A stretch of 64,000 nt of DNA from NCBI RefSeq assembly GCF_014695975.1, contig NZ_JACJPI010000088.1, positions 1 to 64,000 on the forward strand, written 5' to 3'. The notes beneath the pieces are model-generated. The model was not told the origin of the DNA. It saw only the letters and a program-made list of their open reading frames with translations, and did not search any database. Positions 44,512 to 54,834 of the stretch are shown here, one piece after another. This DNA is from Leptolyngbya sp. FACHB-321 (GTDB lineage Bacteria > Cyanobacteriota > Cyanobacteriia > Leptolyngbyales > Leptolyngbyaceae). Position 1 is the stretch's first letter, and each line of letters starts with the position of its first letter. The position numbers and the translations under genes were made by a program.

Positions 44512-44907
44512 ATGAACGCTCATACCTTTGACACGCCTTCTCCAATCTGTCCAATCTGTCACCGTGCTGGTGTTATTAAGCCCCATAAACTTTTGCGCGG
44601 GCTGCTAACGTGTCAAAACTGTCGCGAACGCTTGGTAGTGAGTTGGAGCGGTCATTATGTGCGTGACCCCTTTACTCTCAGCAATCTACCAACTGGACAT
44701 CGGCTACGCCGCGAAAGCCGTCCTCTTGCCCGCGTTCGACGTGACTTTAGGTTGAGTGGGCTTTCGGCTGTTTGGACTGTTTTAGGAAGCGCTATTTTTA
44801 TGGGCACTGCCTTGTTCCTAATCCAAAATGCGCCGATCAAGCAAGAGCCTGCGGCTCGACCTGCACTACCGCTTGTAGACGTTGAACGACCACCAAAGCA
44901 ACCTTGA
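44512..44907 (+). CDS. Zinc-ribbon membrane protein of unknown function
   Basis: A 131-residue protein with two CxxC pairs (ICPICHRAG and LTCQNCRER, residues 18-21 and 34-37) forming a probable zinc ribbon. An Arg-rich stretch and one transmembrane span (about 87-106) follow, then a Pro-rich tail. The ribbon would face the cytoplasm. I do not recognise the family. Confidence 0.65.
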   Translation: MNAHTFDTPSPICPICHRAGVIKPHKLLRGLLTCQNCRERLVVSWSGHYVRDPFTLSNLPTGHRLRRESRPLARVRRDFRLSGLSAVWTVLGSAIFMGTALFLIQNAPIKQEPAARPALPLVDVERPPKQP

Positions 44908-44952
44908 TCAAAAAGACTCTGAGTACAAGCCACGGTGCGTTAATACAGGAAC

Positions 44953-45330
44953 TTAACGGTTGCCTAAATTTAGCTTTGCTTGTTGTTCAAACCAGTCAAT
45001 AACCTGAGCCAATCCGATTGCCTCGATCGGTACACCTGCCGCCGCCGCCATTTGTCTCAACGGTTTCATCGACGCAATGACCAACTGCGAGAAAAACTGC
45101 CGAAACTCGCGATCGACCCCTGCTTGTAAGCTCTCATCCTGGTAAACCCAAGCTTCAATCTGCTGCGGGTCTAACTGCACAATGGTGACCCCATTCGCTT
45201 GAGCGATTTGCTTGAGCGATCGCAGCGCATAAATTGCCACTCGCGCCGAAAACTTTTCCCGCGAAGTTAGCAGTGCCTTATCTACCTCCGCACATTCTTC
45301 TGGTGTTAGAAATTCATTGGATGGTTGCAT
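44953..45330 (-). CDS. Conserved cyanobacterial protein of unknown function
   Basis: A 125-residue, mostly helical protein beginning MQPSNEFLTPEECAEVDKALLTSREKF; the ATG five codons upstream (45345) is possible. Blocks RVAIYALRSLKQIAQ and SMKPLRQMAAAAGVP suggest a helical repeat. I recall such proteins as cyanobacterial hypotheticals. Upstream DNA carries CAGCGATCAGCAGTCAGC heptamer-like repeats. Confidence 0.6.
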   Translation of the reverse strand: MQPSNEFLTPEECAEVDKALLTSREKFSARVAIYALRSLKQIAQANGVTIVQLDPQQIEAWVYQDESLQAGVDREFRQFFSQLVIASMKPLRQMAAAAGVPIEAIGLAQVIDWFEQQAKLNLGNR

Positions 45331-45371
45331 GGAAGGGTTCAGCACTCAGCGATCAGCAGTCAGCTATCAGC

Positions 45372-45734
45372 TTAAGTGGATAAGGTGTACAGAGTAAATC
45401 GATCTTCTGGATCATCTTTGATAAGGAGTTGCATATTCTGAGGCTCTTGCCACGGTTGCGCTTTGACAACCTCAACGAACTCACTAATTTTTAAGAAGTT
45501 GTAAGCTCCACCGTATATACGGGACTGCATCGGCTTCCCAGTGTTGACATACTCGTCCCATCTGTTCAAAGATTGCTGATTGTTCTTTATCAACCAAGCA
45601 TTAATAGTCCTTAGCGGTAGTGGTTCTTCAACTGATTCTCCATTTTCATCAGCTTCAATTGGCTCCATGTAATCTGCCCAAACTTCTCCCAGGCTAAATA
45701 TAAGAAGCACATCTGTTACCCAACTCATTGGCAA
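45372..45734 (-). CDS. Unrecognised 120-residue protein
   Basis: Begins MPMSWVTDVLLIFSLGEVW and is acidic, with a conserved-looking middle (YGGAYNFLKISEFVEVV) and a C-terminal strand-like part. The size, acidity and N-terminal pattern recall immunity-type proteins, but no toxin gene is nearby, so I do not assign that. It lies 22 bases from sufR, on the same strand, and its A+T content is higher than its neighbours. Confidence 0.55.
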   Translation of the reverse strand: MPMSWVTDVLLIFSLGEVWADYMEPIEADENGESVEEPLPLRTINAWLIKNNQQSLNRWDEYVNTGKPMQSRIYGGAYNFLKISEFVEVVKAQPWQEPQNMQLLIKDDPEDRFTLYTLST

Positions 45735-45756
45735 GAACCTCTTTGCTTGCTAAAAG

Positions 45757-46410
45757 CTACTTGGGTTGAATCAAATAGCCACAGCGGTGTTCGCCGTTGA
45801 CAAGCCAGTGAGTGCGTTCGACCTTGCAATCGAGAGCGGCGGCAAACATTTCCAGTTCGTGACCACAAACACTAGGGAAGGACTCAGCAATGTGAGAGAT
45901 AGCGCAGTTATACTCTGTCAGGATAAAGCGATCGCCCTGTTCTACAGCAGCGCCATTCACATCAACGGGATGGCACTCTGCCATATAGCCTTCAGCAAGG
46001 CGAAGTGCAACTAGCTGGTCCACTCGTTCTTTGAGAGAACCGTTGCCGAGGCGATCGCGGTACTCCAGCGCTTTACGTTCCCACTGTTTCCGCAGAATAG
46101 AGCCCATCTGGTCTGCGCCCACCGTTGCCGCCAATGTGTCTAAGAGCGAAACGGCGAAATCATCGTAGCGATCGGGAAAGCGATCGCGCCCTGCTTGGCT
46201 AAGTGTGTAGCTGTAGTTGGGGCGACCCATGCCCGTTTGAATCACCTGATGGACAATCAAGCCATCCGCTTCTAAATCCTTTAAGTGTCGTCGAATGCCT
46301 TGCGGGCTGACGTGTAGCTGTTCAGCCAACTCCTGTACTGTTGACTGTCCTTGCTTGAGCAAGTGGTGCAAAATGTCTTGTTTTGTGGAGGGTTGTTGGA
46401 CAGTTGTCAT
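45757..46410 (-). CDS. sufR: SufR, Fe-S-sensing repressor of the suf operon
   Basis: A 217-residue DeoR/ArsR-like regulator. An N-terminal winged helix (KQDILHHLLKQGQSTVQELAEQL, VSPQGIRRHLKDLE) is followed by a C-terminal part with cysteines in ECHPV, YNCAIS, SVCGHE, LDCKVE and HRCGY; several of these ligate the 4Fe-4S cluster. With its cluster, SufR represses sufBCDS and its own gene. I use the ATG at 46410 (MTTVQQPS). It is divergent from ftrC-sufBCDS with two operator-like sites between. Confidence 0.94.
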   Translation of the reverse strand: MTTVQQPSTKQDILHHLLKQGQSTVQELAEQLHVSPQGIRRHLKDLEADGLIVHQVIQTGMGRPNYSYTLSQAGRDRFPDRYDDFAVSLLDTLAATVGADQMGSILRKQWERKALEYRDRLGNGSLKERVDQLVALRLAEGYMAECHPVDVNGAAVEQGDRFILTEYNCAISHIAESFPSVCGHELEMFAAALDCKVERTHWLVNGEHRCGYLIQPK

Positions 46411-46582
46411 TCTTTTCCCAGCGGTAAAGCTGACAGCTAAGTTCACATGGCTTTACTAAAACAGCGATCGACTACGGGAGCACGGCTACGACAACCTGAT
46501 ATTACAACGACTTAAACACACAATCGTCTTGCCCTAAGCCATAGTCCTCAATGCCTTATTTAAGGTTCTGCTTTCGACTTTG

Positions 46583-46596
46583 GCAACAACATTGTT
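46583..46596. promoter_or_regulatory. SufR operator, site 1
   Basis: CAACAACATTGTTG, a perfect CAAC-N6-GTTG, the motif known for SufR. It lies in the divergent sufR/ftrC spacer, 173 bases from sufR. Confidence 0.75.
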
Positions 46597-46623
46597 GCTA
46601 AAGTGCTTTACAATATGATTAAG

Positions 46624-46637
46624 CAACATCTATGTTG
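46624..46637. promoter_or_regulatory. SufR operator, site 2
   Basis: CAACATCTATGTTG, a second perfect CAAC-N6-GTTG, 41 bases from the first and 43 bases before the ftrC ATG. Two sites at about four helical turns fit cooperative repression. Confidence 0.78.
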
Positions 46638-46679
46638 TTTTAATTATAGAATCGATCCGTTGTCTTGTCGCGCTGCCTC

Positions 46680-47072
46680 ATGAACCCAGACACTCAACCT
46701 AATCAATCTGCCTCCCCTAAAGCGGCTCAGTCCACTGATAAAAGCCTCGAAGCGATGAGGCACTTCTCTATTACCTATGCTAAGCGAACCGGCACCTATT
46801 TCTGCGTTGACCCTGGCGTGACGGCAGTTGTGATTGAAGGCTTGGCAAAGCATAAAGATGATTTGGGTTCGCCCCTTTGCCCCTGCCGTCATTACGAGGA
46901 CAAAGCGGCTGAAGTCGAAGCTGCTTACTGGAACTGCCCATGTGTACCGATGCGTGAGCGTAAAGAATGCCACTGCCTACTGTTTCTTACGCCCGACCAT
47001 GATTTTGCAGGCGACCAGCAAGACATAACGTTTGATGAAATCAGAACGGTCACTAATCAGCAACACAGCTAG
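46680..47072 (+). CDS. ftrC: Ferredoxin-thioredoxin reductase catalytic chain
   Basis: A 130-residue protein with the 4Fe-4S and redox-active cysteines in the FTR pattern: YFCVDPG, LCPCRHY, NCPCVPM and ECHCLLF. FTR passes electrons from ferredoxin to thioredoxin so that light regulates carbon metabolism. The ATG at 46680 is preferred to a TTG at 46665. It lies between the SufR sites and sufB, so SufR probably controls it as part of the operon. Confidence 0.95.
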   Translation: MNPDTQPNQSASPKAAQSTDKSLEAMRHFSITYAKRTGTYFCVDPGVTAVVIEGLAKHKDDLGSPLCPCRHYEDKAAEVEAAYWNCPCVPMRERKECHCLLFLTPDHDFAGDQQDITFDEIRTVTNQQHS

Positions 47073-47146
47073 CAGTTCTGTAAGTTACGCTCCGCAAATT
47101 ACTTTCTACCGACCCGATCCCCAACCTAGACCAGAGAACACTACCG

Positions 47147-48583
47147 ATGAGTCCAACTGTTCAAAACTTGGTTAACCAGCCTTACAAATACGGCTTCATT
47201 ACTAACATTGAATCCGATACGATACCGCGCGGGTTGAGTGAAGACGTTGTACGGCTGATTTCGGCGAAGAAAGAAGAGCCGCCATTCATGCTGGAGTTTC
47301 GCCTGAAGGCGTATCGTCAGTGGCTCAAGATGACGGAGCCGAACTGGCAGAATGCAACCTATCCAGCGATCGACTATCAGAACATCGTCTACTACTCCGC
47401 ACCAAAGGTGAAGGAGAAAAAGAAGAGCCTGGAAGAGGTTGATCCTGAACTGCTGGATACCTTTGAGAAGCTAGGCATTCCGCTTTCGGAGCAAAAACGC
47501 TTGAGCAATGTGGCAGTGGATGCCATTTTTGATAGCGTTTCGATCGCCACGACCTTCAAAGCAAAGCTAGCCGAAGAAGGGGTAATCTTCTGCTCCTTTG
47601 CAGAAGCGGTGCAAGAGCATCCTGAACTGATCCAAAAGTACCTCGGTAGTGTGGTTCCTGCTGGCGACAACTACTTCGCGGCACTTAATTCTGCGGTCTT
47701 CAGTGATGGTTCTTTCGTCTACATTCCCAAAGGCACAAAGTGCCCAATGGAGCTTTCGACCTACTTCCGTATTAACAATGGCGATTCAGGTCAGTTTGAA
47801 CGGACGCTGATTGTGGCAGAAGAAGGTAGTTCAGTCAGCTATCTCGAAGGTTGCACTGCGCCAATGTTTGATACCAACCAGCTTCATGCTGCCGTAGTGG
47901 AACTGGTCGCGCTCGACAACGCTGATATTAAGTACTCTACGGTGCAGAACTGGTATGCAGGCGACGCCAACGGCAAGGGCGGCATCTACAACTTTGTGAC
48001 CAAGCGTGGCTTGTGTCAGGGCGTAAACTCCAAAATTTCCTGGACGCAGGTAGAAACAGGTTCCGCCATTACCTGGAAATACCCAAGCTGTGTGTTGGTG
48101 GGCGATAACTCTGTGGGTGAGTTTTACTCGGTCGCGCTGACGAATCACCATCAGCAGGCAGATACGGGCACCAAGATGGTTCACATTGGCAAGAATACGC
48201 GCAGCACCATTATTTCTAAAGGCATTTCGGCTGGACAGTCCAAAAACAGCTATCGCGGGTTGGTCAAGATTGGTCCTAAGGCAACAGGCGCACGGAACTA
48301 TTCGCAGTGCGACTCTATGCTGATTGGCGACAAAGCTCAAGCCAATACCTTTCCCTACATCCAGGTGCAAAACAACAAAGGCAAAGTGGAACACGAAGCG
48401 TCAACGTCCAAGATTGGCGAAGACCAGTTGTTCTACTTCTCCCAGCGCGGTATCTCATCCGAAGACGCGATTTCGATGATGATTAGCGGTTTCTGTAAGG
48501 ATGTGTTTAACCAGTTGCCGATGGAGTTTGCAGTGGAAGCCGATCGCCTCCTCAGCCTCAAGCTCGAAGGTAGCGTTGGGTAA
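47147..48583 (+). CDS. sufB: Fe-S cluster assembly scaffold subunit SufB
   Basis: A 478-residue SufB. With SufC and SufD it forms the scaffold on which clusters are built from SufS-derived sulfur. The characteristic [17 protein letters not shown]-like start of the core, [19 protein letters not shown], and the C-terminal [21 protein letters not shown] block with the functionally important Glu/His region are present. Full length. It is 74 bases after ftrC; a hairpin separates it from sufC. Confidence 0.97.
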   Translation: MSPTVQNLVNQPYKYGFITNIESDTIPRGLSEDVVRLISAKKEEPPFMLEFRLKAYRQWLKMTEPNWQNATYPAIDYQNIVYYSAPKVKEKKKSLEEVDPELLDTFEKLGIPLSEQKRLSNVAVDAIFDSVSIATTFKAKLAEEGVIFCSFAEAVQEHPELIQKYLGSVVPAGDNYFAALNSAVFSDGSFVYIPKGTKCPMELSTYFRINNGDSGQFERTLIVAEEGSSVSYLEGCTAPMFDTNQLHAAVVELVALDNADIKYSTVQNWYAGDANGKGGIYNFVTKRGLCQGVNSKISWTQVETGSAITWKYPSCVLVGDNSVGEFYSVALTNHHQQADTGTKMVHIGKNTRSTIISKGISAGQSKNSYRGLVKIGPKATGARNYSQCDSMLIGDKAQANTFPYIQVQNNKGKVEHEASTSKIGEDQLFYFSQRGISSEDAISMMISGFCKDVFNQLPMEFAVEADRLLSLKLEGSVG

Positions 48584-48606
48584 AGGCAGTGTTTAGTAGT
48601 TAGTTA

Positions 48607-48672
48607 TTGGCTATTAGTGCTGAAGGCGTGCTCTTGGTGGCTGATTGCCAGGCACTAATAGCTAATTTTTTT
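48607..48672 (+). terminator. Terminator-like hairpin between sufB and sufC
   Basis: TTGGCTATTAGTGC (48607-48620) pairs with GCACTAATAGCTAA (48652-48665) in 14 positions with one G-T pair, and seven T's follow (48666-48672). It lies inside the operon, so it may be a partial terminator, or an RNA-stability element protecting the sufB message. Confidence 0.6.
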
Positions 48673-48683
48673 AGAGGTTAAGG

Positions 48684-49469
48684 ATGATTAGCGAGAACAG
48701 CGAAGTGATTTTGTCCGTGCGGAATTTGACCGCCGACGTAGATGGGATTCAGATTCTGAAAGGGTTGAATCTGGAAGTAAAAGCGGGTGAAGTTCATGCC
48801 ATTATGGGTCCCAATGGGTCTGGCAAAAGCACCTTTTCTAAAGTCCTAGCCGGTCATCCTGACTATATAGTGACGGGTGGCGAAATTAGCTTTCAGGGCA
48901 AAAACCTGCTGGAGCTAGAGGCAGAAGAGCGCGCACGATCGGGCATTTTCCTTGCCTTCCAATACCCCATTGAAATTCCTGGCGTCAGCAATCTCGACTT
49001 TCTGCGCGTTGCCTACAATTCCAAACGCAAGCACCAAGGTTTAGAAGAACTGGATGCGTTCGATTTTGATGATCTGGTGCGGCAAAAGCTGGATATTGTC
49101 AAAATGGACCCTGCGTTCCTTAGCCGCAGCCTGAATGAGGGCTTTTCGGGCGGTGAGAAGAAGCGCAACGAGATTCTTCAAATGGCGATGTTGGAACCAA
49201 CGCTAGGCATCCTGGACGAAACGGATTCGGGGTTGGATATCGATGCACTCAAGATTGTGTCGAATGGCGTGAATCAACTGGCAAACGCAGACAATGCGAT
49301 CGTCCTGATTACTCACTATCAGCGCTTGCTCGACTACATTACGCCTGATTATGTCCATGTCATGGAAGGCGGACGCATTCTCACTACAGGTGGCAAGGAA
49401 CTGGCGCTAGAGTTAGAAGCCCGTGGCTACGACTGGGTGCGTGAAGAGGAGGCAGTAGCAGCACAATGA
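48684..49469 (+). CDS. sufC: Fe-S assembly ATPase SufC
   Basis: A 261-residue ABC-type ATPase. Walker [10 protein letters not shown], signature [13 protein letters not shown], Walker [18 protein letters not shown] and the His switch VLITHYQ are intact. It powers conformational change of the SufBCD scaffold. The 3' end overlaps sufD by 4 bases (ATGA), showing translational coupling. Confidence 0.97.
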   Translation: MISENSEVILSVRNLTADVDGIQILKGLNLEVKAGEVHAIMGPNGSGKSTFSKVLAGHPDYIVTGGEISFQGKNLLELEAEERARSGIFLAFQYPIEIPGVSNLDFLRVAYNSKRKHQGLEELDAFDFDDLVRQKLDIVKMDPAFLSRSLNEGFSGGEKKRNEILQMAMLEPTLGILDETDSGLDIDALKIVSNGVNQLANADNAIVLITHYQRLLDYITPDYVHVMEGGRILTTGGKELALELEARGYDWVREEEAVAAQ

Positions 49470-50809
49470 CAACTCAGTCTACTGTTTCTGATGTCGCACC
49501 AACAAACGGGAAGTTGAAGGTCGATCGAGCTACCTACCTTCAAAAGCTAGTGAGTTTGCGTCCAGAACTGGATGCATCAGCGGGTTGGTTAAACGTCATT
49601 CGCGATCGTGCCACTGCTAGGGTTCAAGAGTTGGCAATTCCGTCTACTCGAGACGAAGAATGGCGCTTCACTGATCTATCAGCCTTACTGCAAGTTACCT
49701 TCCAAGCAGTTAATGAGCTAGCGCCTACACTAGGGTTTGCTGCGATTCAGCCATTTATTCTGCCAGAAGCCGTGAGCAGCCGCCTGGTCTTTGTTGATGG
49801 ACGCTACGACGCAGCGTTGTCGGCAGTCGATGATTTGCCCGATGGGATACTGGTTACTCATCTGGTTGCTGGCGCAGAACTCATTGAGCAACTGCCGCGT
49901 TATCTGGCACAGCAGCAGGGCGCAGAGGAAACATTCACAGCACTGAACACTGCTAACCTGAGCGATGGGGCCCTCGTTTGGGTAGAGAAAAATCAGGCGA
50001 TCGCTCATCCCATTCAAATTCTGTACGTTTCAACTGCCACTCAGCCGACGATCGCCCATCCTCGCGCACTGGTTGTTGCAGAATCGGGTAGCAAACTGAT
50101 GCTGGTTGAAGACTACGTCACACTGTATGACGGCATTTACTGCACCAATCCTGTAACGGAAATCTGGTTGAGTGATAATGCAGAAGTGAACCACACCCGT
50201 ATTCAGCGCGATAGCATTGAGGCGTTCCATATTGGTAAAACGGCTGTTTCGCAAGCGCGGGATTCTCGCTACACCTGTAATGCGGTGAGTCTTGGTGCGA
50301 AACTCTCTCGCCATAATTTAGAGGTTTACCACACTGGTGAGCAGACCGAAACAGCGTTGAACGGATTGACCATTATTAGTGGTGAACAGGTGGCGGATAC
50401 GCATAGCACGATCGCCTACACCCATCCCCACGGCAGCAGCAATCAGATTCATAAGTGCATTGTGGACGATCGTGCCCATGCAGTCTTTAACGGCAAAGTC
50501 TTCGTACCCAAAGCCGCCCAACTTACGGATGCCAAACAACTAAGCAGCAACCTACTGCTGTCACCTAAAGCCCGGATCGATACTAAACCTCAGCTTGAAA
50601 TTACCGCTGATAACGTGAAATGTACTCACGGTGCCACGGTTAGTCAACTCGATAGCGATGAAGTCTTCTACCTGCAAAGCCGCGGTATCGATGAAGACAA
50701 CGCCCGCAAATTGTTGACCTATGCCTTCGCCTACGAAGTGATTCAAGAGATTCCCGTTGCATCGCTGAGAGAGAAGTTGGCGGCGATCGTTCGTACTCAG
50801 CAAACCTAA
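49466..50809 (+). CDS. sufD: Fe-S assembly protein SufD
   Basis: A 447-residue SufD. An N-terminal helical domain with [14 protein letters not shown] precedes the beta-helix core. The C-terminal block [21 protein letters not shown] with its conserved Cys-His is followed by [16 protein letters not shown]. It pairs with SufB and SufC in the scaffold and helps iron entry. The start overlaps the sufC stop. The sufS frame begins nearby. Confidence 0.96.
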   Translation: MTTQSTVSDVAPTNGKLKVDRATYLQKLVSLRPELDASAGWLNVIRDRATARVQELAIPSTRDEEWRFTDLSALLQVTFQAVNELAPTLGFAAIQPFILPEAVSSRLVFVDGRYDAALSAVDDLPDGILVTHLVAGAELIEQLPRYLAQQQGAEETFTALNTANLSDGALVWVEKNQAIAHPIQILYVSTATQPTIAHPRALVVAESGSKLMLVEDYVTLYDGIYCTNPVTEIWLSDNAEVNHTRIQRDSIEAFHIGKTAVSQARDSRYTCNAVSLGAKLSRHNLEVYHTGEQTETALNGLTIISGEQVADTHSTIAYTHPHGSSNQIHKCIVDDRAHAVFNGKVFVPKAAQLTDAKQLSSNLLLSPKARIDTKPQLEITADNVKCTHGATVSQLDSDEVFYLQSRGIDEDNARKLLTYAFAYEVIQEIPVASLREKLAAIVRTQQT

Positions 50810-50920
50810 AACTCTTTGTCTGTAGGGACGTTATATGTAATGTCCCTACAGACGGCTAATCTAACCCTTATCCCTTATCCCTTCCGCTCCCCTTGCCCCT
50901 CATTCTCTCCCCCTTCTGCC

Positions 50921-52183
50921 ATGACCCTCACTCAAGAAAAGCCTATTGCAGCTAGAGTTCGTGCTGATTTCCCCATCTTGCATCAGCAGATTCATGGCAA
51001 GCCGTTAGTGTATTTGGACAATGCGGCGACATCGCAGAAGCCGATTGCGGTGCTGGATGCCCTTCGCCATTATTACGAGCACGACAATGCTAATGTGCAT
51101 CGAGGTGTGCATACCCTCAGTTCGCGGGCAACTGATGCATACGAAGGAGCACGGGATAAGGTAGCAGCCTTTGTGAACGCAGCGTCGCGGCAAGAAATTG
51201 TCTACACCCGTAATGCTAGTGAGGCGATCAACCTGGTTGCTTATGCGTGGGGTAACGCCAATGTGAAGCAGGGCGATGAGATCATCCTCTCCGTGATGGA
51301 GCACCACAGCAACCTGATTCCCTGGCAACTACTGGCACAACGAACGGGCGCAGTGCTGAAGTTTGTCGAGTTAACCGAAACCGAAGAGTTTGATCTGGAG
51401 CATTTTAAGTCGCTGCTGTCAGACAGAACAAAACTGGTTTCGGTCGTGCATGTGTCCAACACCTTGGGCTGCATCAACCCGGTGAAGGAGATTTGTGCGC
51501 TTGCCCACCAGTACGGTGCGAAAGTCTTGATTGATGCTTGCCAAAGCGTTCCTCACATGGCGATCGATGTACAGGCAATCGATTGTGATTGGCTCGTTGC
51601 CTCTGGACATAAAATGTGCGCGGCTACAGGAATTGGCTTCCTCTATGGCAAGTTAGCGTTGCTGCGATCAATGCCTCCTTTCTTGGGTGGTGGCGAAATG
51701 ATTGCAGACGTTTTTCTGGATCACTCAACCTACGCGGATTTACCCCATAAGTTTGAGGCGGGTACACCTGCGATTGCTGAGGCGATCGCCTTGGGTGCAG
51801 CCGTTGATTATTTAAGTGCGATCGGCATGGATACTATTCATGCGTATGAAGAGGAACTCACTAGCTACCTCTTTCAGCAGCTTCAGCAAATGCCGGAACT
51901 GAGGCTGTATGGTCCTAAGCCCAATGCGGATGGCAGTGGACGTGCAGCATTAGCTGCCTTTACTGCTGGGGATGTGCATCCTCACGACCTCTCTACCATC
52001 TTGGATCAGTCAGGCGTAGCAATTCGAGCGGGACATCACTGCACCCAACCGTTGCATCGGCATCTTGGCGCTCAATCGACTGCACGCGCTAGCCTCTATT
52101 TTTACAACACCCAGGAAGAGATTGATATCTTCATCGCGTCGTTGAAGGAAGCCGTTGAGTTCTTCGGCAGTATTTTTGGCTAA
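50921..52183 (+). CDS. sufS: Cysteine desulfurase SufS
   Basis: A 420-residue PLP enzyme taking sulfur from cysteine for Fe-S assembly. The N-terminal [11 protein letters not shown], the PLP lysine in [17 protein letters not shown] and the active-site Cys in [15 protein letters not shown] are present. I use the ATG at 50921 ([14 protein letters not shown]). The 35 codons before it come from C+T-rich repeat DNA and a TTATCCCTTATCCC tract. Last gene of the suf operon. Confidence 0.96.
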   Translation: MTLTQEKPIAARVRADFPILHQQIHGKPLVYLDNAATSQKPIAVLDALRHYYEHDNANVHRGVHTLSSRATDAYEGARDKVAAFVNAASRQEIVYTRNASEAINLVAYAWGNANVKQGDEIILSVMEHHSNLIPWQLLAQRTGAVLKFVELTETEEFDLEHFKSLLSDRTKLVSVVHVSNTLGCINPVKEICALAHQYGAKVLIDACQSVPHMAIDVQAIDCDWLVASGHKMCAATGIGFLYGKLALLRSMPPFLGGGEMIADVFLDHSTYADLPHKFEAGTPAIAEAIALGAAVDYLSAIGMDTIHAYEEELTSYLFQQLQQMPELRLYGPKPNADGSGRAALAAFTAGDVHPHDLSTILDQSGVAIRAGHHCTQPLHRHLGAQSTARASLYFYNTQEEIDIFIASLKEAVEFFGSIFG

Positions 52184-52259
52184 CGTTAGTCAACCCTTGC
52201 TGAATCTTCGCGGTTTTTACGGATCTTCACTTGCTCGATAGTATTGTGTTGTGTAACAC

Positions 52260-52847
52260 TTGGCTTGTATTCGCTTATGCCCCCGTGTGAATACGGCTTT
52301 TCGCGTCCAGTTGAAGCACACTTTCTGGAAGAAATCAGTGAAAACCGTAACTCGCGATCGCTTTAACGTTAAGGCAACGAGAAAGGCAACTTTTTTAACC
52401 CGTAGATATGCTGTCTTGTTTGCAGGAGCGTGCCTCTTGACTACCGCGATCGCGCATCATAGCAAAAGCAAGGTCTCTCAGTGTAATCAATTGGTAGCGA
52501 TCGTTAATAAAGTTGCTGAAGCTCGACCGGAAAGGATAGGCATGACGATCGCAGAAGACAACCGCCTGTTGCTGAGAGCTGCCATTGAACTGGATGGGTA
52601 TGCCGATAACTTGGCTGGAATGGAGTTTTCTAACAAGCAGATTCAGATTTTGCAGGCACAATTTATTAAGCTCTATCGAGACACAAGTAGAGCAAGCGAT
52701 GCCGTCGTCAGTGCACCCGTAACTAATCTGCAAAGTGTGCAAAAGGCAAACAGGACCTTTATTGCAATTCAAGAGCAAGAAGGTCCGTTAGTGCAAGAAA
52801 CAAACCAATACTGTCAGAGCGATGCATGGAGCTTCCCCAGCATCTAG
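52260..52847 (+). CDS. Small exported or anchored protein of unknown function
   Basis: A 195-residue frame from a TTG codon; a GTG at 52338 (MKTVTRDRFNVK) is an equally good start. A signal-like segment (RRYAVLFAGACLLTTAIAHH) is followed by a helical domain with two cysteines (SQCNQLV and NQYCQSD) that could form a disulfide linking its ends. Not recognised beyond a general cyanobacterial hypothetical. Confidence 0.5.
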   Translation: MACIRLCPRVNTAFRVQLKHTFWKKSVKTVTRDRFNVKATRKATFLTRRYAVLFAGACLLTTAIAHHSKSKVSQCNQLVAIVNKVAEARPERIGMTIAEDNRLLLRAAIELDGYADNLAGMEFSNKQIQILQAQFIKLYRDTSRASDAVVSAPVTNLQSVQKANRTFIAIQEQEGPLVQETNQYCQSDAWSFPSI

Positions 52848-52975
52848 GGTTCTTCCTTTTGAGAGGCTTGGTATCACTGCACTAAGGACAGATTAAGATC
52901 TACTGCTGCCCTGACATAATCAGAAAGTCCAAACTTTTGAAGGGTGGATTAAGCAACAGTGGAGATTAGAGAAGC

Positions 52976-53449
52976 ATGATTAAGTCCTGGATGGTCATTG
53001 GTGCCGTGACTTTCTTAGTGGCGCTTGCTAGCAACATCCTGCGACCGAAAGATGTGAAATGGTTTGCACGCTTGCGTCGTCCTCGATGGTTAACGTTTGA
53101 ACCCTTAATTCCCCTGATCTGGATCGTCATTTTAATTGCTGGAGCCTGGTCTGCCTATATTGTTTGGGAACGTGATCCTGGCAGCAGCAAAACCTGGTCG
53201 CTCATGATTGCGTATCTATTGCTGGAGCTGGCGATCGTCCTCTACTCTCCGGTCACTCTATGGCTGCGAAGCCTGAAAGCAGGTACATTGATCGGTGGTA
53301 TTGGGGTCATTATTGGGCTAGTTCTGACCTTCGCTGTCTGGCAGATCTCAGGGTGGGCAGCGTTGCTGCTTGTGCCGTACTTACTCTGGAGTCCGATCGG
53401 TACCTATACGACTTGGGTAATGGGCAAATTAAACCCAGAGTCGGCGTAA
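52976..53449 (+). CDS. TspO/MBR-family membrane protein
   Basis: A 157-residue protein with five hydrophobic spans and the tryptophan-rich look of TspO: RRPRWLTFEPLIPLIWIV, GAWSAYIVW, and the C-terminal YLLWSPIGTYTTWVMGKLNPE. TspO proteins bind porphyrins and heme-like ligands in the outer or plasma membrane and respond to oxidative stress. Shares length with other cyanobacterial members. Role here unknown. Confidence 0.78.
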   Translation: MIKSWMVIGAVTFLVALASNILRPKDVKWFARLRRPRWLTFEPLIPLIWIVILIAGAWSAYIVWERDPGSSKTWSLMIAYLLLELAIVLYSPVTLWLRSLKAGTLIGGIGVIIGLVLTFAVWQISGWAALLLVPYLLWSPIGTYTTWVMGKLNPESA

Positions 53450-53629
53450 TTGGCGTAAGGATGCCTCTGAAGTGTGGTTAAAGAAAGCTGGTAAAAGAAG
53501 GTTCAACATTTCCACATAACTGCCCGTAAAACGAGATTTTTTTGTCTAAAAGACTGTAAAGCCTCCCTGAGCGTTAGGATCGAAAAGGTTTTCTAAACCA
53601 ATGACCGCACCCTGGAGTAAGTAGACATC

Positions 53630-54049
53630 ATGACACGCGCCATCATCGAAACCGATAAGGGCACCATTAACATTGATTTTTTTGATGCTGATGCACCCAA
53701 TACGGTAAAAAACTTTGTCGATCTCTCTGAGAAAGGCTTCTATAACGGGCTAGCCTTCCATCGAGTAATTCCTAACTTTATGGTTCAAGGCGGTTGCCCC
53801 TTAGGGACGGGCACTGGTGGACCTGGCTACAAAATTAAGGACGAACTTAACCACAACAAACATTTGGCTGGTACGCTGTCGATGGCTCATGCTGGACCAA
53901 ATACAGGTGGTAGCCAGTTCTTTATTTGCCACTCGCCCCAGCCCCATCTGGATGGAGTGCATACAACCTTTGGTCAAACGAAAGATATGGATGTAGTCAA
54001 TGCAATTCGCAAAGGCGACAAAATTCTCTCAGTGACGATCGAAAAGTAG
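53630..54049 (+). CDS. Cyclophilin-type peptidyl-prolyl cis-trans isomerase
   Basis: A 139-residue, single-domain cyclophilin without signal peptide, so cytoplasmic. Active-site blocks are [20 protein letters not shown], the [16 protein letters not shown] strand, and the HTTFGQ segment. Catalytic Arg in FHRVI is present. It helps fold proteins by proline isomerisation. Monocistronic; no terminator is clear. Confidence 0.95.
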   Translation: MTRAIIETDKGTINIDFFDADAPNTVKNFVDLSEKGFYNGLAFHRVIPNFMVQGGCPLGTGTGGPGYKIKDELNHNKHLAGTLSMAHAGPNTGGSQFFICHSPQPHLDGVHTTFGQTKDMDVVNAIRKGDKILSVTIEK

Positions 54050-54103
54050 CGGTTTTACCCGTTTTAGCTTCACTCAAACTATGTGCAGCAGTTTTTTCAA
54101 CAT

Positions 54104-54829
54104 CTACCGTTGAGAGAATTGCTGCACTTCTTGATGGACGCTGATGCCAATTTGCAAGGCTTCGTTCAATAACTCGACATATTCACTTGCCTGACTGGTC
54201 ACTTCCATTGTCTTTAAAGTAGTCAAGTTGGTTTCAATGTTCATCAGCAGAGCAGCACGTCGAGCCAAAAGCCCACGATTTTGCCGCAAGATTTTCTCGG
54301 TCATTAAGCCACAAACTAGACTATTTCTAGCGATCGTTAGCGCTTCGATCGCCTGCTGACGATCCATCCTGTGAGTCTGCGAACTGTCGATCGCGTCTAG
54401 TCGTTCAACGATAGCTACTGCTTGCACAATCTCGTTATATTTATCAACTTCGTCCAGTAAGTGGGCAAGCGGTTTGAGCGTTTTACTTTTAAGTGCCATC
54501 GTTACGTTCCAGCCCACGATCACCACTGTACTGACGCTAAAGCTGACTTGCAAAAACCAAGAGATGGTTGACACATCATTCACAGAATTAGCGTGATTCC
54601 GTACTAGAAGAAGACCGATCGGCAGCGTAAAAATAAAGATTAAAACGAAGATAAAGAGTTGAGTTAAGCAAAAGGAAAGGAAGCGTTGCCGAGTTTTGAA
54701 AAGGTCAGAGCGATAAGCACCGCCGACCATTCCCCCAATAAAGAGATCGGTTACTTCCAATCCAGTAAGCTGCTCTAGCTCTTTTGCTGCGATCGTCAGT
54801 TGCTTTAATTCAGGGTTCATGTTAGCCAC
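54104..54829 (-). CDS. Two-span membrane protein of unknown function
   Basis: A 241-residue protein with two hydrophobic segments (about 52-75 and 92-113) flanked by soluble helices. A later coiled-coil-like C-terminal part includes IEALTIARNSLVCGL and LARRAALLMNIETNL. It starts 5 bases after the next gene upstream, so the two form an operon. No family is recognised. Confidence 0.6.
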   Translation of the reverse strand: MANMNPELKQLTIAAKELEQLTGLEVTDLFIGGMVGGAYRSDLFKTRQRFLSFCLTQLFIFVLIFIFTLPIGLLLVRNHANSVNDVSTISWFLQVSFSVSTVVIVGWNVTMALKSKTLKPLAHLLDEVDKYNEIVQAVAIVERLDAIDSSQTHRMDRQQAIEALTIARNSLVCGLMTEKILRQNRGLLARRAALLMNIETNLTTLKTMEVTSQASEYVELLNEALQIGISVHQEVQQFSQR

Positions 54830-54834
54830 TCAGG

